Shown: in pieces, positions 1 through 10,200 of the stretch | Numbering within the stretch: the stretch's first letter is position 1 | Layout: every line of letters begins with the position of its first letter | Assembly: GCA_034231615.1 (NCBI GenBank) | Contig: CM067306.1 | Span: 63,846,813 to 63,910,812, forward strand | Reading direction: 5' to 3' | Source: Meghimatium bilineatum | Taxonomy: Eukaryota; Mollusca; Gastropoda; Stylommatophora; Philomycidae | Length of the DNA: 64,000 bases | Notes under the pieces: generated by a model | Told to the model about the DNA's origin: nothing | Databases searched by the model: none | Seen by the model: the letters and a program-made list of their open reading frames with translations, nothing else | Program-made: the position numbers and the translations under genes

Positions 1-162
1 TCTTCTATTGAAAGGGTGTTGGAACATTATTTTTGTCACTTCTTATATTCTGGGATTAAAACAATAATCAGATCACACATTGCCTGCCGTCACTTAAGTA
101 AACAAAAATATATTTAACAATTTTATTTAAAAGATCTGTAAATTGATTATTTAAAAAAAAAT

Positions 163-375
163 TGTAGTGTATCCTATTCAGGACATAGCCATCAACCCAG
201 CTGTAGTGATTTTTGGCTGGAGTGATTTTATAGGAAATACAAATATGTTCAGTAGGTTGCAACTGCTTTCTGAACGGTCCAGATGCACAAGTGCCTGCGG
301 CAGGATTCGAACCCGGCACCTTGGCCGTCATAGACTTGCTCTCTACAATGCCGCCACAGAGCCAGATATAAATTG
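163..375 (-). mobile_element. SINE family B, tRNA-derived
   Basis: On the minus strand a tRNA-like head carries the B-box-like motif GGGTTCGAATCC near 305-316. It is followed by the core CCGTTCAGAAAGCA and a tail resembling GGCTATGTCCTGAA. The same order of parts occurs at about 59960-60175 and partly at 40425 and 27800. It is therefore a dispersed retroposon rather than a tRNA gene, because the anticodon arm and acceptor pairing are not evident. The family name is mine. Confidence 0.6.
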
Positions 376-445
376 ATTACAATAGGTAAATAAAATTTTA
401 TCCAAAAACATAACATTTACATAGTTAAAAACAATATCATTGTGT

Positions 446-447
<2 letters not shown>

Positions 448-480
<33 letters not shown>
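448..480. repeat. (TA)n microsatellite
   Basis: About 33 bases of alternating T and A. Confidence 0.9.
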
Positions 481-482
<2 letters not shown>

Positions 483-544
483 TTAATCGACGATTTAATA
501 AATTGTCATTGTAAAACTCCCAGTGTTTCTGTAACGGATGTATA

Positions 545-812
545 GTTCTAAAATGCCGCTGGACATACATCGGCTACAGACTTAGTATGAAGGAAGACAG
601 AATTCCATGACAAGCCTTCATGTGGACACCAGATGAGAAAAGAAAACAGGGAAGACCAAAAACAACGATCAGAATAACATTTATGATTGAATTAAAATCA
701 ACAGGCATAAATGTACAAGACCTGCAATCCCTGGCAATTGACCAACAGGCATGTAGAACTATGACATCCGCCCTATGTGCCAAACTTGGCAAAAGAGGAA
801 CTGACTGACTGA
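545..812 (+). mobile_element. LINE 3' end fragment (LINE A)
   Basis: Translation gives the typical C-terminal tail of a non-LTR retrotransposon polyprotein: a CRWTYIG-like stretch, then GRPKTT, then SALCAKL before the stop. It ends in a short (TGAC)n run and a TA stretch, directly against the duplicated FKBP14 last-exon segment. Its sequence differs from the LINE at 1431-3082, so the two are different families or old divergent copies. Only the terminal part is present. Confidence 0.7.
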
Positions 813-1431
813 CTGTATATATATGGGAGAGAGAGATAGATATATATAATTGAGTTTATAACATGAATGATACAATGAGAAATGAAACAATGTAAACATG
901 AACTACATATATTTTTATATGAGATTAAAGTTCCTCATGCTTGGGGCCACTGAATTCATCATGTGAGATGAAGCCATCCTCGTCTTTGTCTTCTTGCCTG
1001 AAAATCCGGGTGAGTATCTCCGTGTGCTGTTGTTCATCTTCTTCACTGTGGCTAACTTTGGAAGCTTGTTTCTTCAAGTAATCTGAGACCTGTTTAAAGA
1101 AAGTACATTATTCAGAAACCAGGGTTTCTATAACTATTTGTGCTATCACCCCTCCTTTTTTGTATTGATTATTAGACCAGCGTTGACTCTGACATCTTCA
1201 CTAGATCCCATATTTGCATCTTATTATCGTATAAAACACATCAGACATACCAGTGCCTCCTAAAGTTCACAGCAATCTAAACATTTTAATGAATATATTT
1301 GTTAATTAATGCAATATTTATTTAAAAAGCTTAGCCCCATACTCTGGACATGCTGTCTGGAAAAAAGACCTTATTTATGAGAGCTTGATAACCAAAGTAT
1401 AATTTGACGTAATAACTGCTGCACAAAGAAA
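813..1431 (-). repeat. Segmental duplication, copy 1, of FKBP14 last exon and flank
   Basis: Nearly identical to 3083-3713. It includes 3' untranslated sequence, the coding exon, the splice acceptor and about 340 bases of intron. Relative to copy 2 it lacks about 13 bases near 1425, between short direct repeats. Homology stops where LINE sequence starts. Confidence 0.9.
925..1089 (-). CDS. Second (alternative) last coding exon of FKBP14-like gene
   Basis: A 165-base exon, acceptor AG directly before it, reading from Val to a TAA stop. It encodes 54 residues with a complete EF-hand loop ([12 protein letters not shown]) and the HEEL endoplasmic-reticulum retention tail. It has the same length, phase and acceptor as the exon at 3198-3362, so it could replace it by alternative splicing from the exon 3 donor at 5687. 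Five amino acids differ from the proximal copy, all within a 35-base stretch over EF-hand 2. Both copies are open and neither has a disabling change. Whether it is expressed cannot be told from sequence. Confidence 0.7.
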   Translation of the reverse strand, partial: VSDYLKKQASKVSHSEEDEQQHTEILTRIFRQEDKDEDGFISHDEFSGPKHEEL

Positions 1432-3082
1432 ATTTGTGTAAACAAAAGCAAAGATGGGCTGAACATTTCCAAGATCTTCTTAACAGACCACCACCCCAAT
1501 CTACTCCAAATCTAGAGTAACAGGAGACAATGTCACCATTAGAAGCTTCGATAGAAAATTTCACCCTTGAAGAGGTAAAACAAACCATTAAGAAATTAAA
1601 AAACAATAAAGCAGCAGGTCAAGATGACATCACAAGTGAAATGTTAAAAGCAGCAAATGATAATACCTTGTCATTTTTACTGGATATTTTCAATATGATT
1701 TGGAAAAACGATTGCTCACCCCAACAATGAAAAAATGGCATCATTATCAAACTACCAAAAAAAGGAGACCTAACAAACTGTGATAACTGGAGGGGAATCA
1801 CACTGCTATCCGTACCTGGCAAAATTCTTTGTAATATGATGTTTGCAAGATTAAAGTCATCCTTAGACAAAAGACTTAGAGAAGAGCAGTCAGGCTTTAG
1901 ATCAGGTCATTCCTGCCTTGACCATATATTCACGCTTAGAACAATAATAGAAGAATGTCTAGAATTTAGATCTAATCTCATAATAAACTTCGTTGATTTT
2001 CAAAAAGCCTTCGACAGCATCCATCGACCATCGCTTTGGGAAATTTAAAAAATATATGGATTCCAAAACAAATATATAAATGTGATAAAATCATTCTATA
2101 CCAACTCAAAATGCTGTGTTAGAACAGTAAAGGGTAATTTAGAATGGTTCCCTGTGATTACTGGTGTTAAACAAGGCTGCTCTATGTCACTCACCATTAC
2201 TATTCAATATCGCAATTTACTGGGCTATGAGAAAAAGCACATCCAACCCAAATTTAGGAATCAAATGGATAAATAAAACACTAGAAGATCTGGATTTTGC
2301 CGATGATCTTGCACTATTGAGTGAAAACCATAAAGATGCACAAACAAAAACTGATAGATTAAAACTCATTGCAGGACAAATAGGTCTCCAAATCAATTCA
2401 TCAAAAACAAAAATTATGGACTTCACCAATTCACCTAACGAAATTACTTTAAATGGACAACAACTTGAAAAATTACACAAATTCTCCTATCTAGGAAGCA
2501 AATTAACACTCGACGGTGATGTCATGACAGAAATTACAATTCGCATTGCCCTAGCATCAAGTGCATTTAACAGACTGTCTAATATCTGGAAGTCAAAGTC
2601 AATCAGCACACGCACGAAAATGTGCTTATTTAATTCCTGCGTTATTCCGGTGCTAACATATGGATGTGAGAGCTGGAAAAGCTCTTTATCTTCAGAAAAA
2701 AAATTACTGAGTTTCGAGAACAAATGTCTTCGTAGGATAATTAACACCTATTGGAGTGAATTCAAATCGAATGATAAAATCGGAGAAGAGGCACATCAAA
2801 ATTTCATCACAGATGTTATCAGAAAATGCCGTTGGTCCTACATCGGGCATGTCCTACGTGCAGACACCAAAAAAATACACCACCAATCTCTTGAATAGAT
2901 ACCTACAGGGAAAAGAGCAAGAGGTAGACTAAAAGAAACACTCAGAAGAACAATACTTAGAGAAAGTAAAACAACCAATATTCATACTATTAAAGAACTG
3001 CACAGAATAGCTTTGAACAGACAGAATTCGAGAGATCTGATCTCTGCCCTATGCGTTAACTTCAGCGCTAAAGGAAAATGAA
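1431..3082 (+). mobile_element. 5'-truncated LINE with reverse transcriptase (LINE B)
   Basis: A non-LTR retrotransposon pol relic. Reading frames in order show NNKAAGQDDI, then WRGITLLSVPGKI, then SGFRSGHSCLDHIF, FQKAFDS, GVKQGCS and the catalytic FADDLALL (about 2296-2319). The C-terminal region contains YLGSKL, TYGCESW and SALCVN. At least two premature stops (near 1728 and 2046) and a frameshift near 2200-2260 make it non-functional. The endonuclease half is missing. It ends at about 3082 in a TA run that abuts copy 2 of the FKBP14 duplication. Confidence 0.85.
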
Positions 3083-3713
3083 TATATATATATATATGGG
3101 AGAGAGAAATAGATATATATAATGGAGTTTATAACATGAATGATACAATGAGAAATGAAACAATGTAAACATGAACTACATATATTTTTATATGAGGTTA
3201 AAGTTCCTCATGCTTGGGGCCACTGAATTCATCATGTGAGATGAAGCCATCCTTGTCTCTGTCTTCATGGCTGAAAATCTGTGTGAGTATCTCCGTGTGC
3301 TGTTGTTCATCTTCTTCACTGTGGCTAACTTTGGAAGCTTGTTTCTTCAAGTAATCTGAGACCTGTTTAAAGAAATTACATTTTTCAGAAACCAGGGTTT
3401 CTATAACTATTTGTGCTATCACCCCTCCTTTTTTGTATTGATTATTAGACCAGCGTTGACTCCGACATCTTCACTAGATCCCATATTTGCATCTTATTAT
3501 CGTATAAAACACATCAGACATACCAGTGCCTCCTAAAGTTCACAGCAATCTAAACATTTTAATGAATATATTTGTTAATTAATGCAATATTTATTTAAAA
3601 AGCTTAGCCCCATACTCTGGACATGCTGTCTGGAAAAAAAGACCTTATTTATGAGAGCTTGATAACCAAAGTATAATTTGACATAATAACTGCTGCACAA
3701 CATGGCTGCTCAA
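3083..3713 (-). repeat. Segmental duplication, copy 2, of FKBP14 last exon and flank
   Basis: Partner of 813-1431. Outside a short diverged stretch in the EF-hand, I count only about five differences across the intronic part. Confidence 0.9.
3198..3362 (-). CDS. FKBP14: FKBP14-like gene, exon 4 (proximal last exon)
   Basis: 165 bases, phase 0 start after acceptor TTTAAACAG, TAA stop at 3198. It encodes the second EF-hand (loop [12 protein letters not shown], residues 212-223) and the HEEL tail. Confidence 0.9.
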   Translation of the reverse strand, partial: VSDYLKKQASKVSHSEEDEQQHTEILTQIFSHEDRDKDGFISHDEFSGPKHEEL

Positions 3714-6700
3714 AGAAAAATGTAGTCCAGAATCTCACTGGCACAGTGGGAATGGTGTGCTTTGTTCGTAGCAAAGCGTCTTGCCAAAAGATACATGTTA
3801 TTAGGCACAGGCTGACCCAAGAAAAGTACCAAATTAATCTTATAACATATACCATTGCTGAGTAAGTTTCAGGACTGAACCAAACAAAGTACCAAAAATT
3901 AATCTTATAACATAGACCACTTCCGAGTAAGTTTCAGGACTGAACCAAACAAAGTACCAAAAATTAATCTTATAACATAGACCACTTCCGAGTAAGTTTC
4001 AGGACTGAACCAAACAAAGTACCAAAAATGAATCTTATAACATAGACCACTTCTGAGTAAGTTTCAGGACTGAACCAAACAAAGTACCAAAAATTAATCT
4101 TATAACATAGACCACTTCCGAGTAAGTTTCAGGACTGAACCAAACAAAGTACCAAAAATGAATCTTATAACATAGACCACTTACGAATAAGTTTCCACTT
4201 AAGGTATAGCATACTGTTGAGAATGAAAATCATTTGGGTATCACAAAATGCTCTTGAGAAAACTCTCCACCGCATGTACAAAACAATTTCGTAATAAACA
4301 AACAATTGTTTATTAGATTGAAGCCAATAATGGAACAGCCCAGAATAAAGAACAGTAGACATATGAAGACTGACAAATCAACAGAGAACTGGAACTGTGA
4401 ACCACTACAGTCTGGTGGATTCATTGAGATGTGGATGCAAGCACTTATGGAATTATCCAGTGTGCACCGATGATAACCTGCAGTCACAACAATTTGTTTT
4501 TTAATCATTTAAATAATGGTTTATTTTAAAGCAAGGAAATAGTGACTTGTCACTGCTTTGTGATTTCAGCAGACACATGTGACTGCTTTAATTATATAAT
4601 GCCCTGATTAAGCTAGAGCTTGAATTTTTGAATTAGAAGTCCATGATCTTGTCTTCTTTCTTGTACTTATATGTACATATCAAGTGACATATTCTTTCCA
4701 GAAAGTTGTCTTCGTTGTGGATACTCTGAACACCTCTCTGTCCCGGGTAAGCAGACCTGCCTTGGCCAGAGGCATATGCATACATTCTGTGATGTCACTG
4801 GTCCATTGTCTTCTTGGTCTGCCCTCCAGAATTAGCCTTTCAATATAATTTCTCATTGTCAAAAATACTGTAGCTTCATTCTTATGATGGTATTTAGAAA
4901 CCACCCTTCATGTAGTTCCAGTAATTTCAAAATTTCTAAGTTCTTCCTTTTTCCTCTGACCTTGATATTCATAGGATCTTTCTGTAGCACTTTCTTTCAA
5001 ATGAATTTATTCTTCTGGATATTGTTTCTTGTACTTACTAAACAGCAATTGTGGTTATTGTTCAAAGTACAATTGTAATTGTTCTAATGTAGAAACAACA
5101 CACTAATGACATCATCCTGTGAAAGTAGCATTTTTTGGGTCACTATGTCAGAGGTTAAATGGTTATTGGTCAAAGTGCAAAGTTGGTTGTTTACACAGAC
5201 ACAACTGACCTCATTCTTTAAGAGTTGCATCTGACAAGAATCAATTTCATATTTGTGCCTGGACATGCCAGTCTCCAAGGAAAAAATGAACACGCAGCAG
5301 TCGGTGTTATGATTATGGGGACCAGACTAGCAATGGACTGAGCTGATGATCTGAATGCTCTTAGGGAGATAGGATGAGTGGCTAATGAAACAAATTCTAG
5401 TGAATGTGCAACTCTGTGCAGACTACAGAGATATCATGTCAAGAGAGGCATTGCTAAACAAGAGCATTATCCAGGTAAGACTGGTAAAGCAACACAGAGT
5501 AGTTATGGGCAGTCACTACATGCTGAAAATATCTTGAGAAGATCTGTGCACTTATGGACCAATCTACAGTGAGGATGATCTTTCGACTAACTAACTAGAG
5601 TTGCCTGCCACTAGATCAGAGGTTAAATGGCTATTGGTCGAAATGTAATGATGATTGTTCATACAAACACACAACACATTACTTACCTCATCCTGTGAGA
5701 GTTGCATGTCACTATCTGTATCAATCTCCTTAAATATATTCGGTTGAGTTGTTCCATCGTCAATGCTGACCAGTTCAACTTCAAAGGTGAGTCCAGCATT
5801 AGGAGGAATTAATTCACCTGTTGAAGTAAGATTTAAAAATCACAAAATCCAAACTAGCTTATTTTATTTCCTCAGAGCTCATTCTCAAACTCCCGCTGGA
5901 TATCTCTTGTAGCAGGACATTGGATCTAATAGATTTCCAACAAGATGTAGTCCAGATAATGAACATGTACAGTGTCGCTGCTTTATTTGCAACAATGGCC
6001 CAACACATCCGTCTTTGACATGATTTTAGCATATTAAAAAAAAAGATATAATGAGTTAGAAATATTAATAATGGTGGAAAAGGTTCCAAGAGGTAAAGAG
6101 GCTGCCCAAGATGTGAATGGACACAGGATATTAACAACCTTGTGAGTATGACAATGTATGAAGCAGGTTAGTTTGCGCACAACCAAGAGGCTTACAGAGT
6201 GGCAGTGAGGACAATGTTGTATATAGGAAATGTCATGTATAAGATAATGTGAGATTAACAAACTTTGAAGCAGATGGACACTCAATGGAGTAGATCAGAG
6301 TTCTCAACCTTTACAGAAGGTGGGTACCTTCTCAAATACAGCAGCAAGCATTTATCAAGAAAACTGGACTTGTGTAGACAAGTTAAGCTACAAAAGAGAA
6401 GAACAAGAACCAAGAACATACTGAGTTAACTTTCATCTTTACATTTGATGTATAGGGTGAAGATCTGAAGAAATATTCAGGCATACCTGCACCAGCTTTT
6501 CCATAAGCCTTGCTGGCTGGGATGATCAACTTTCTCTTCTCTCCTACACACATGTCCAGCACATTTTCCTCCCAACCTCTAATTACTTGACCTGCGCCCA
6601 GCTGGAAAGCAAGTGGCTCACCCCTGTCATAGCTACAGGGAATAAAAACTAAATTAATAAAACACATAACATGTTTCTGTTTATGTAAAACTAGTCCTTA

Positions 6701-7202
6701 CATAAAGCACAGGTAATTGTACTTATGTATAACACAAGGACAATTAGCTTTACTTAGAACCACCAACTATCAGACTATAGGGTATGGGTATAAATAAATA
6801 CAAATAACAGTATACAAGACAGTTTCAACATTAAGGTCTTTTTCAAGAAAATAGAAGACAAACAGTCAACTTTCATCACTGAAAGTTTTCCAGGGAAGTG
6901 AAGCAGGGAGGCTTCCTATGGGCTGTAGAAATAAAGATCATTTGCCATAGCAAACAGTCAACAAACAGTAAAAATAATGGTACTATTACAAAATCATTAG
7001 ACGGCAGATATAACAATGCTTTTTGTATGCACAAGCATTGTCATAGAGATGCGCATTAAAAAAATTTATAGGGAATGAGAATGAAATAAAACTACTAAAC
7101 CTGAAAACAACATGAATGGCAATACAACAAAGGCTCCATCACCTAAATCTAAATAAATGAATGACCTGTATTAAGACCGCATGGCTTAAAAATACCAAAC
7201 TG

Positions 7203-7252
<50 letters not shown>

Positions 7253-10200
7253 ATTTTCAAAGGTGTATCTATCGTCCAATATAATCCAATTAATAATCAT
7301 AATTGGGGGATGGGCGTGTACAAATTCCATACCTAAACCTCTAGCATAAAGTATTATTGTTATTGATTACTAATATCTTCTTCAGCGTTCATTTTCAAAC
7401 TCCTGTTGGATCGCTCATGTAGCAGGACAATGATCCTACTAGATTCTCAGAGGATGTAGTCCAGAGAATGAAAATGTGATGTGTTGCCGTTTATTTTGTT
7501 ATGGCCCAAACGCATCCGTCTTCGGTGGGATTACTAATATAACTAACAGATAGCAAACATTATGTCAATGAGAAATAACCACACAAAAAACAAGAAACAA
7601 TGCATGGCACACATGACCTGACAAACATTACCCATGTATGGAAGTAGATTTGAAAATTAAATCCTATCTGATAATTAAATCAGTGTTTTCTAACAAGAGG
7701 AAGATTCTTCATTAGGAGCAAGCATCACTGCACAAGAGAGATTCCTATAAGTTCTATGCTGGCTATTTTGTCAGTCATTTAAGAGTATAAAAGCTCAGTG
7801 TTCTGGTCATTTCTGATCTTTCCAGAGAGGGAATTTCTCCCCTGGTCAGTCAAATTTCAATTATTCTTTGTACATGTCATTGTCTCTTTTAGCATTCTTT
7901 TCATTATTTTGTAATGTATGCAGGTATGCTCTTATTACCTCAGATCTGTATATTCTCATCAATTTGCCATTGTATTCGGTAGAAATCAAATGCGGATTCT
8001 CAGGTCAACTGTGAGGCAGGATTACCACAAAGAAGTAGAGATAAACAACCACCATCAGCATGCCAATAGAAGAAATTGCTGCAAATCTACCCAGACTTTT
8101 TGGGTCAAGTTAAATTGAGCTATTGTGTCACTCAAGATAAAACAAGGTTGACTGTGGAGACACTCAAAAGCCAAATATAGACAGCTTGGACATGCATGAG
8201 TGATCAGTAAGGAGTGTGCTGTACCAAATATAGACAGCTTGGACATGCATGAGTGATCAGTAAGGAGTGTGCTGTACCAAATATAGACAGCTTGGACATG
8301 CATGAGTGATCAGTAAGGAGTGTGATGTACCAAATATAGACAGCTTGGACATGCATGAGTGATCAGTAAGGAGTGTGCTGTACCAAATATAGACAGCTTG
8401 GACATGTATGAGTGATCAGTAAGGAGTGTGCTGTACAAAATATAGACAGCTTGGACATGCATGAGTGATCAGTAAGGAGTGTGCTGTACCAAATATAGAC
8501 AGCTTGGACATGCATGAGTGATCAGTAAGGAGTGTGCTGTACCAAATATAGACAGCTTGGACATGCATGAGTGATCAGTAAGGAGTGTACTGTACCAAAT
8601 ATAGACAGCTTGGGCATGCATGAGTGATCAGTAAGGAGTGTGCTGTACCAAATATAGACAGCTTGGACATGCATGAGTGATCAGTAAGGAGTGTGCTGTA
8701 CCAAATATAGACAGCTTGGACATGCATGAGTGATCAGTAAGGAGTGTGCTGTACCAAATATAGACAGCTTGGACATGCATGAGTGATCAGTAAGGAGTGT
8801 ACTGTACCAAATATAGACAGCTTGGGCATGCATGAGTGATCAGTAAGGAGTGTGCTGTACCAAATATAGACAGCTTGGACATGCATGAGTGATCAGTAAG
8901 GAGTGTGCTGTACCAAATATAGACAGCTTGGACATGCATGAGTGATCAGTAAGGAGTGTGCTGTACCAAATATAGACAGCTTGGACATGCATGAGTGATC
9001 AGTAAGGAGTGTGCTGTACTAAATGCATGATCCTCTACAGACAGGTATATGTTACGTACTAATATCTTCAGCATGATGGCTTGGAGCTTAGACATTTAAA
9101 AAAATCCTCAGCTATTACCCTTTAATGGATACCACCACACTGTAGAGTCATGAAAAATGAGAAAGCTGATGCCCTGTCAAGAACAGGTAGTGAAATGGAA
9201 CGACACAGACATCCATTGTGCTACAGAGAAGCAAAAACCACAATCCATAACATATATACATCAAAGTGAAAGAAAGAAATTGAAATGGAAGACAAACCCG
9301 ATGCAATAGATCACACTATTTCACCTTAGAACCAAGATAACAATGCAGACTGTTGGGTCACCTTTACCAACTGAGGATCTCATACACAAATGAATGTCCA
9401 TGTGGATTTAGAATCCAAACTCCTAAACACATACTTCATGACTGCCCAGCATGTGTAGATCAGAGATTGCAAGTCTGGCCCAAAGATGCATATGCGAGGC
9501 AAAGCTATTAGCAGCCGTACTGAACTGGAAAAGACAGTGGACTTTGCCCTGGTGGAAGGCTTTACAATCTAGCATGATCACAGATGTTGAACACAGAAAA
9601 TGAAGAGTAGTTTCAAAAGTTACTTAACTCTGCATGAACCAATGAAAGGGCAGGCGATGTATGTACTAACAAATTAGTACGCTATGTACACTCCATAGTA
9701 ATATTATGAATGACATATTCTGTTCTATGGATCTGCTTTGAGTGCACTGATAGTGGTTTATTAACCAAGGTCCTATTCTTTATTACCTACTAATATTAAT
9801 AATAATAGCCATGCATTTTAGGCGATGATAACAGTGTGTGTCGAGATGACTGGTGTGTCGAGATGACTGAAAAGTCCAATTCTAGCACATAATCTCATAT
9901 TATATTTGGGACAGGTACAGTCAGAGTTAGACATTTCTATGGTTATAGTTTATTGTTCTGTCCTTTTGGGTATGAGCATGTTTTCTCTGTGCTTGTGATA
10001 TGTGATGCTTCTCAGCGATGCAAGCACATTTACTAATGTTGCTACATCATATTGGGAAATTCTGAGTGACAGATTCCCAGGAAATTATGTCAAAACTTTA
10101 GAGGTGCTTTTAGAGAGCTCTGGAAGTGTTTCTTCTGTCCCCCATCCAGTCTTCCCTGAAGTGCTTACCATACATCAGCTATTTTGAGACCTACAACGTC

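Noticed and set aside
305-375. tRNA gene
   Set aside because: Only A/B-box-like parts are present and the same head recurs in SINE copies; no complete cloverleaf. The same applies to 14340-14400, 30060-30140 and 51760-51830.
545-3082. 3' transduction of the FKBP14 exon by a LINE
   Set aside because: The two LINE ends belong to different sequences, so one did not copy the exon from the other's flank.
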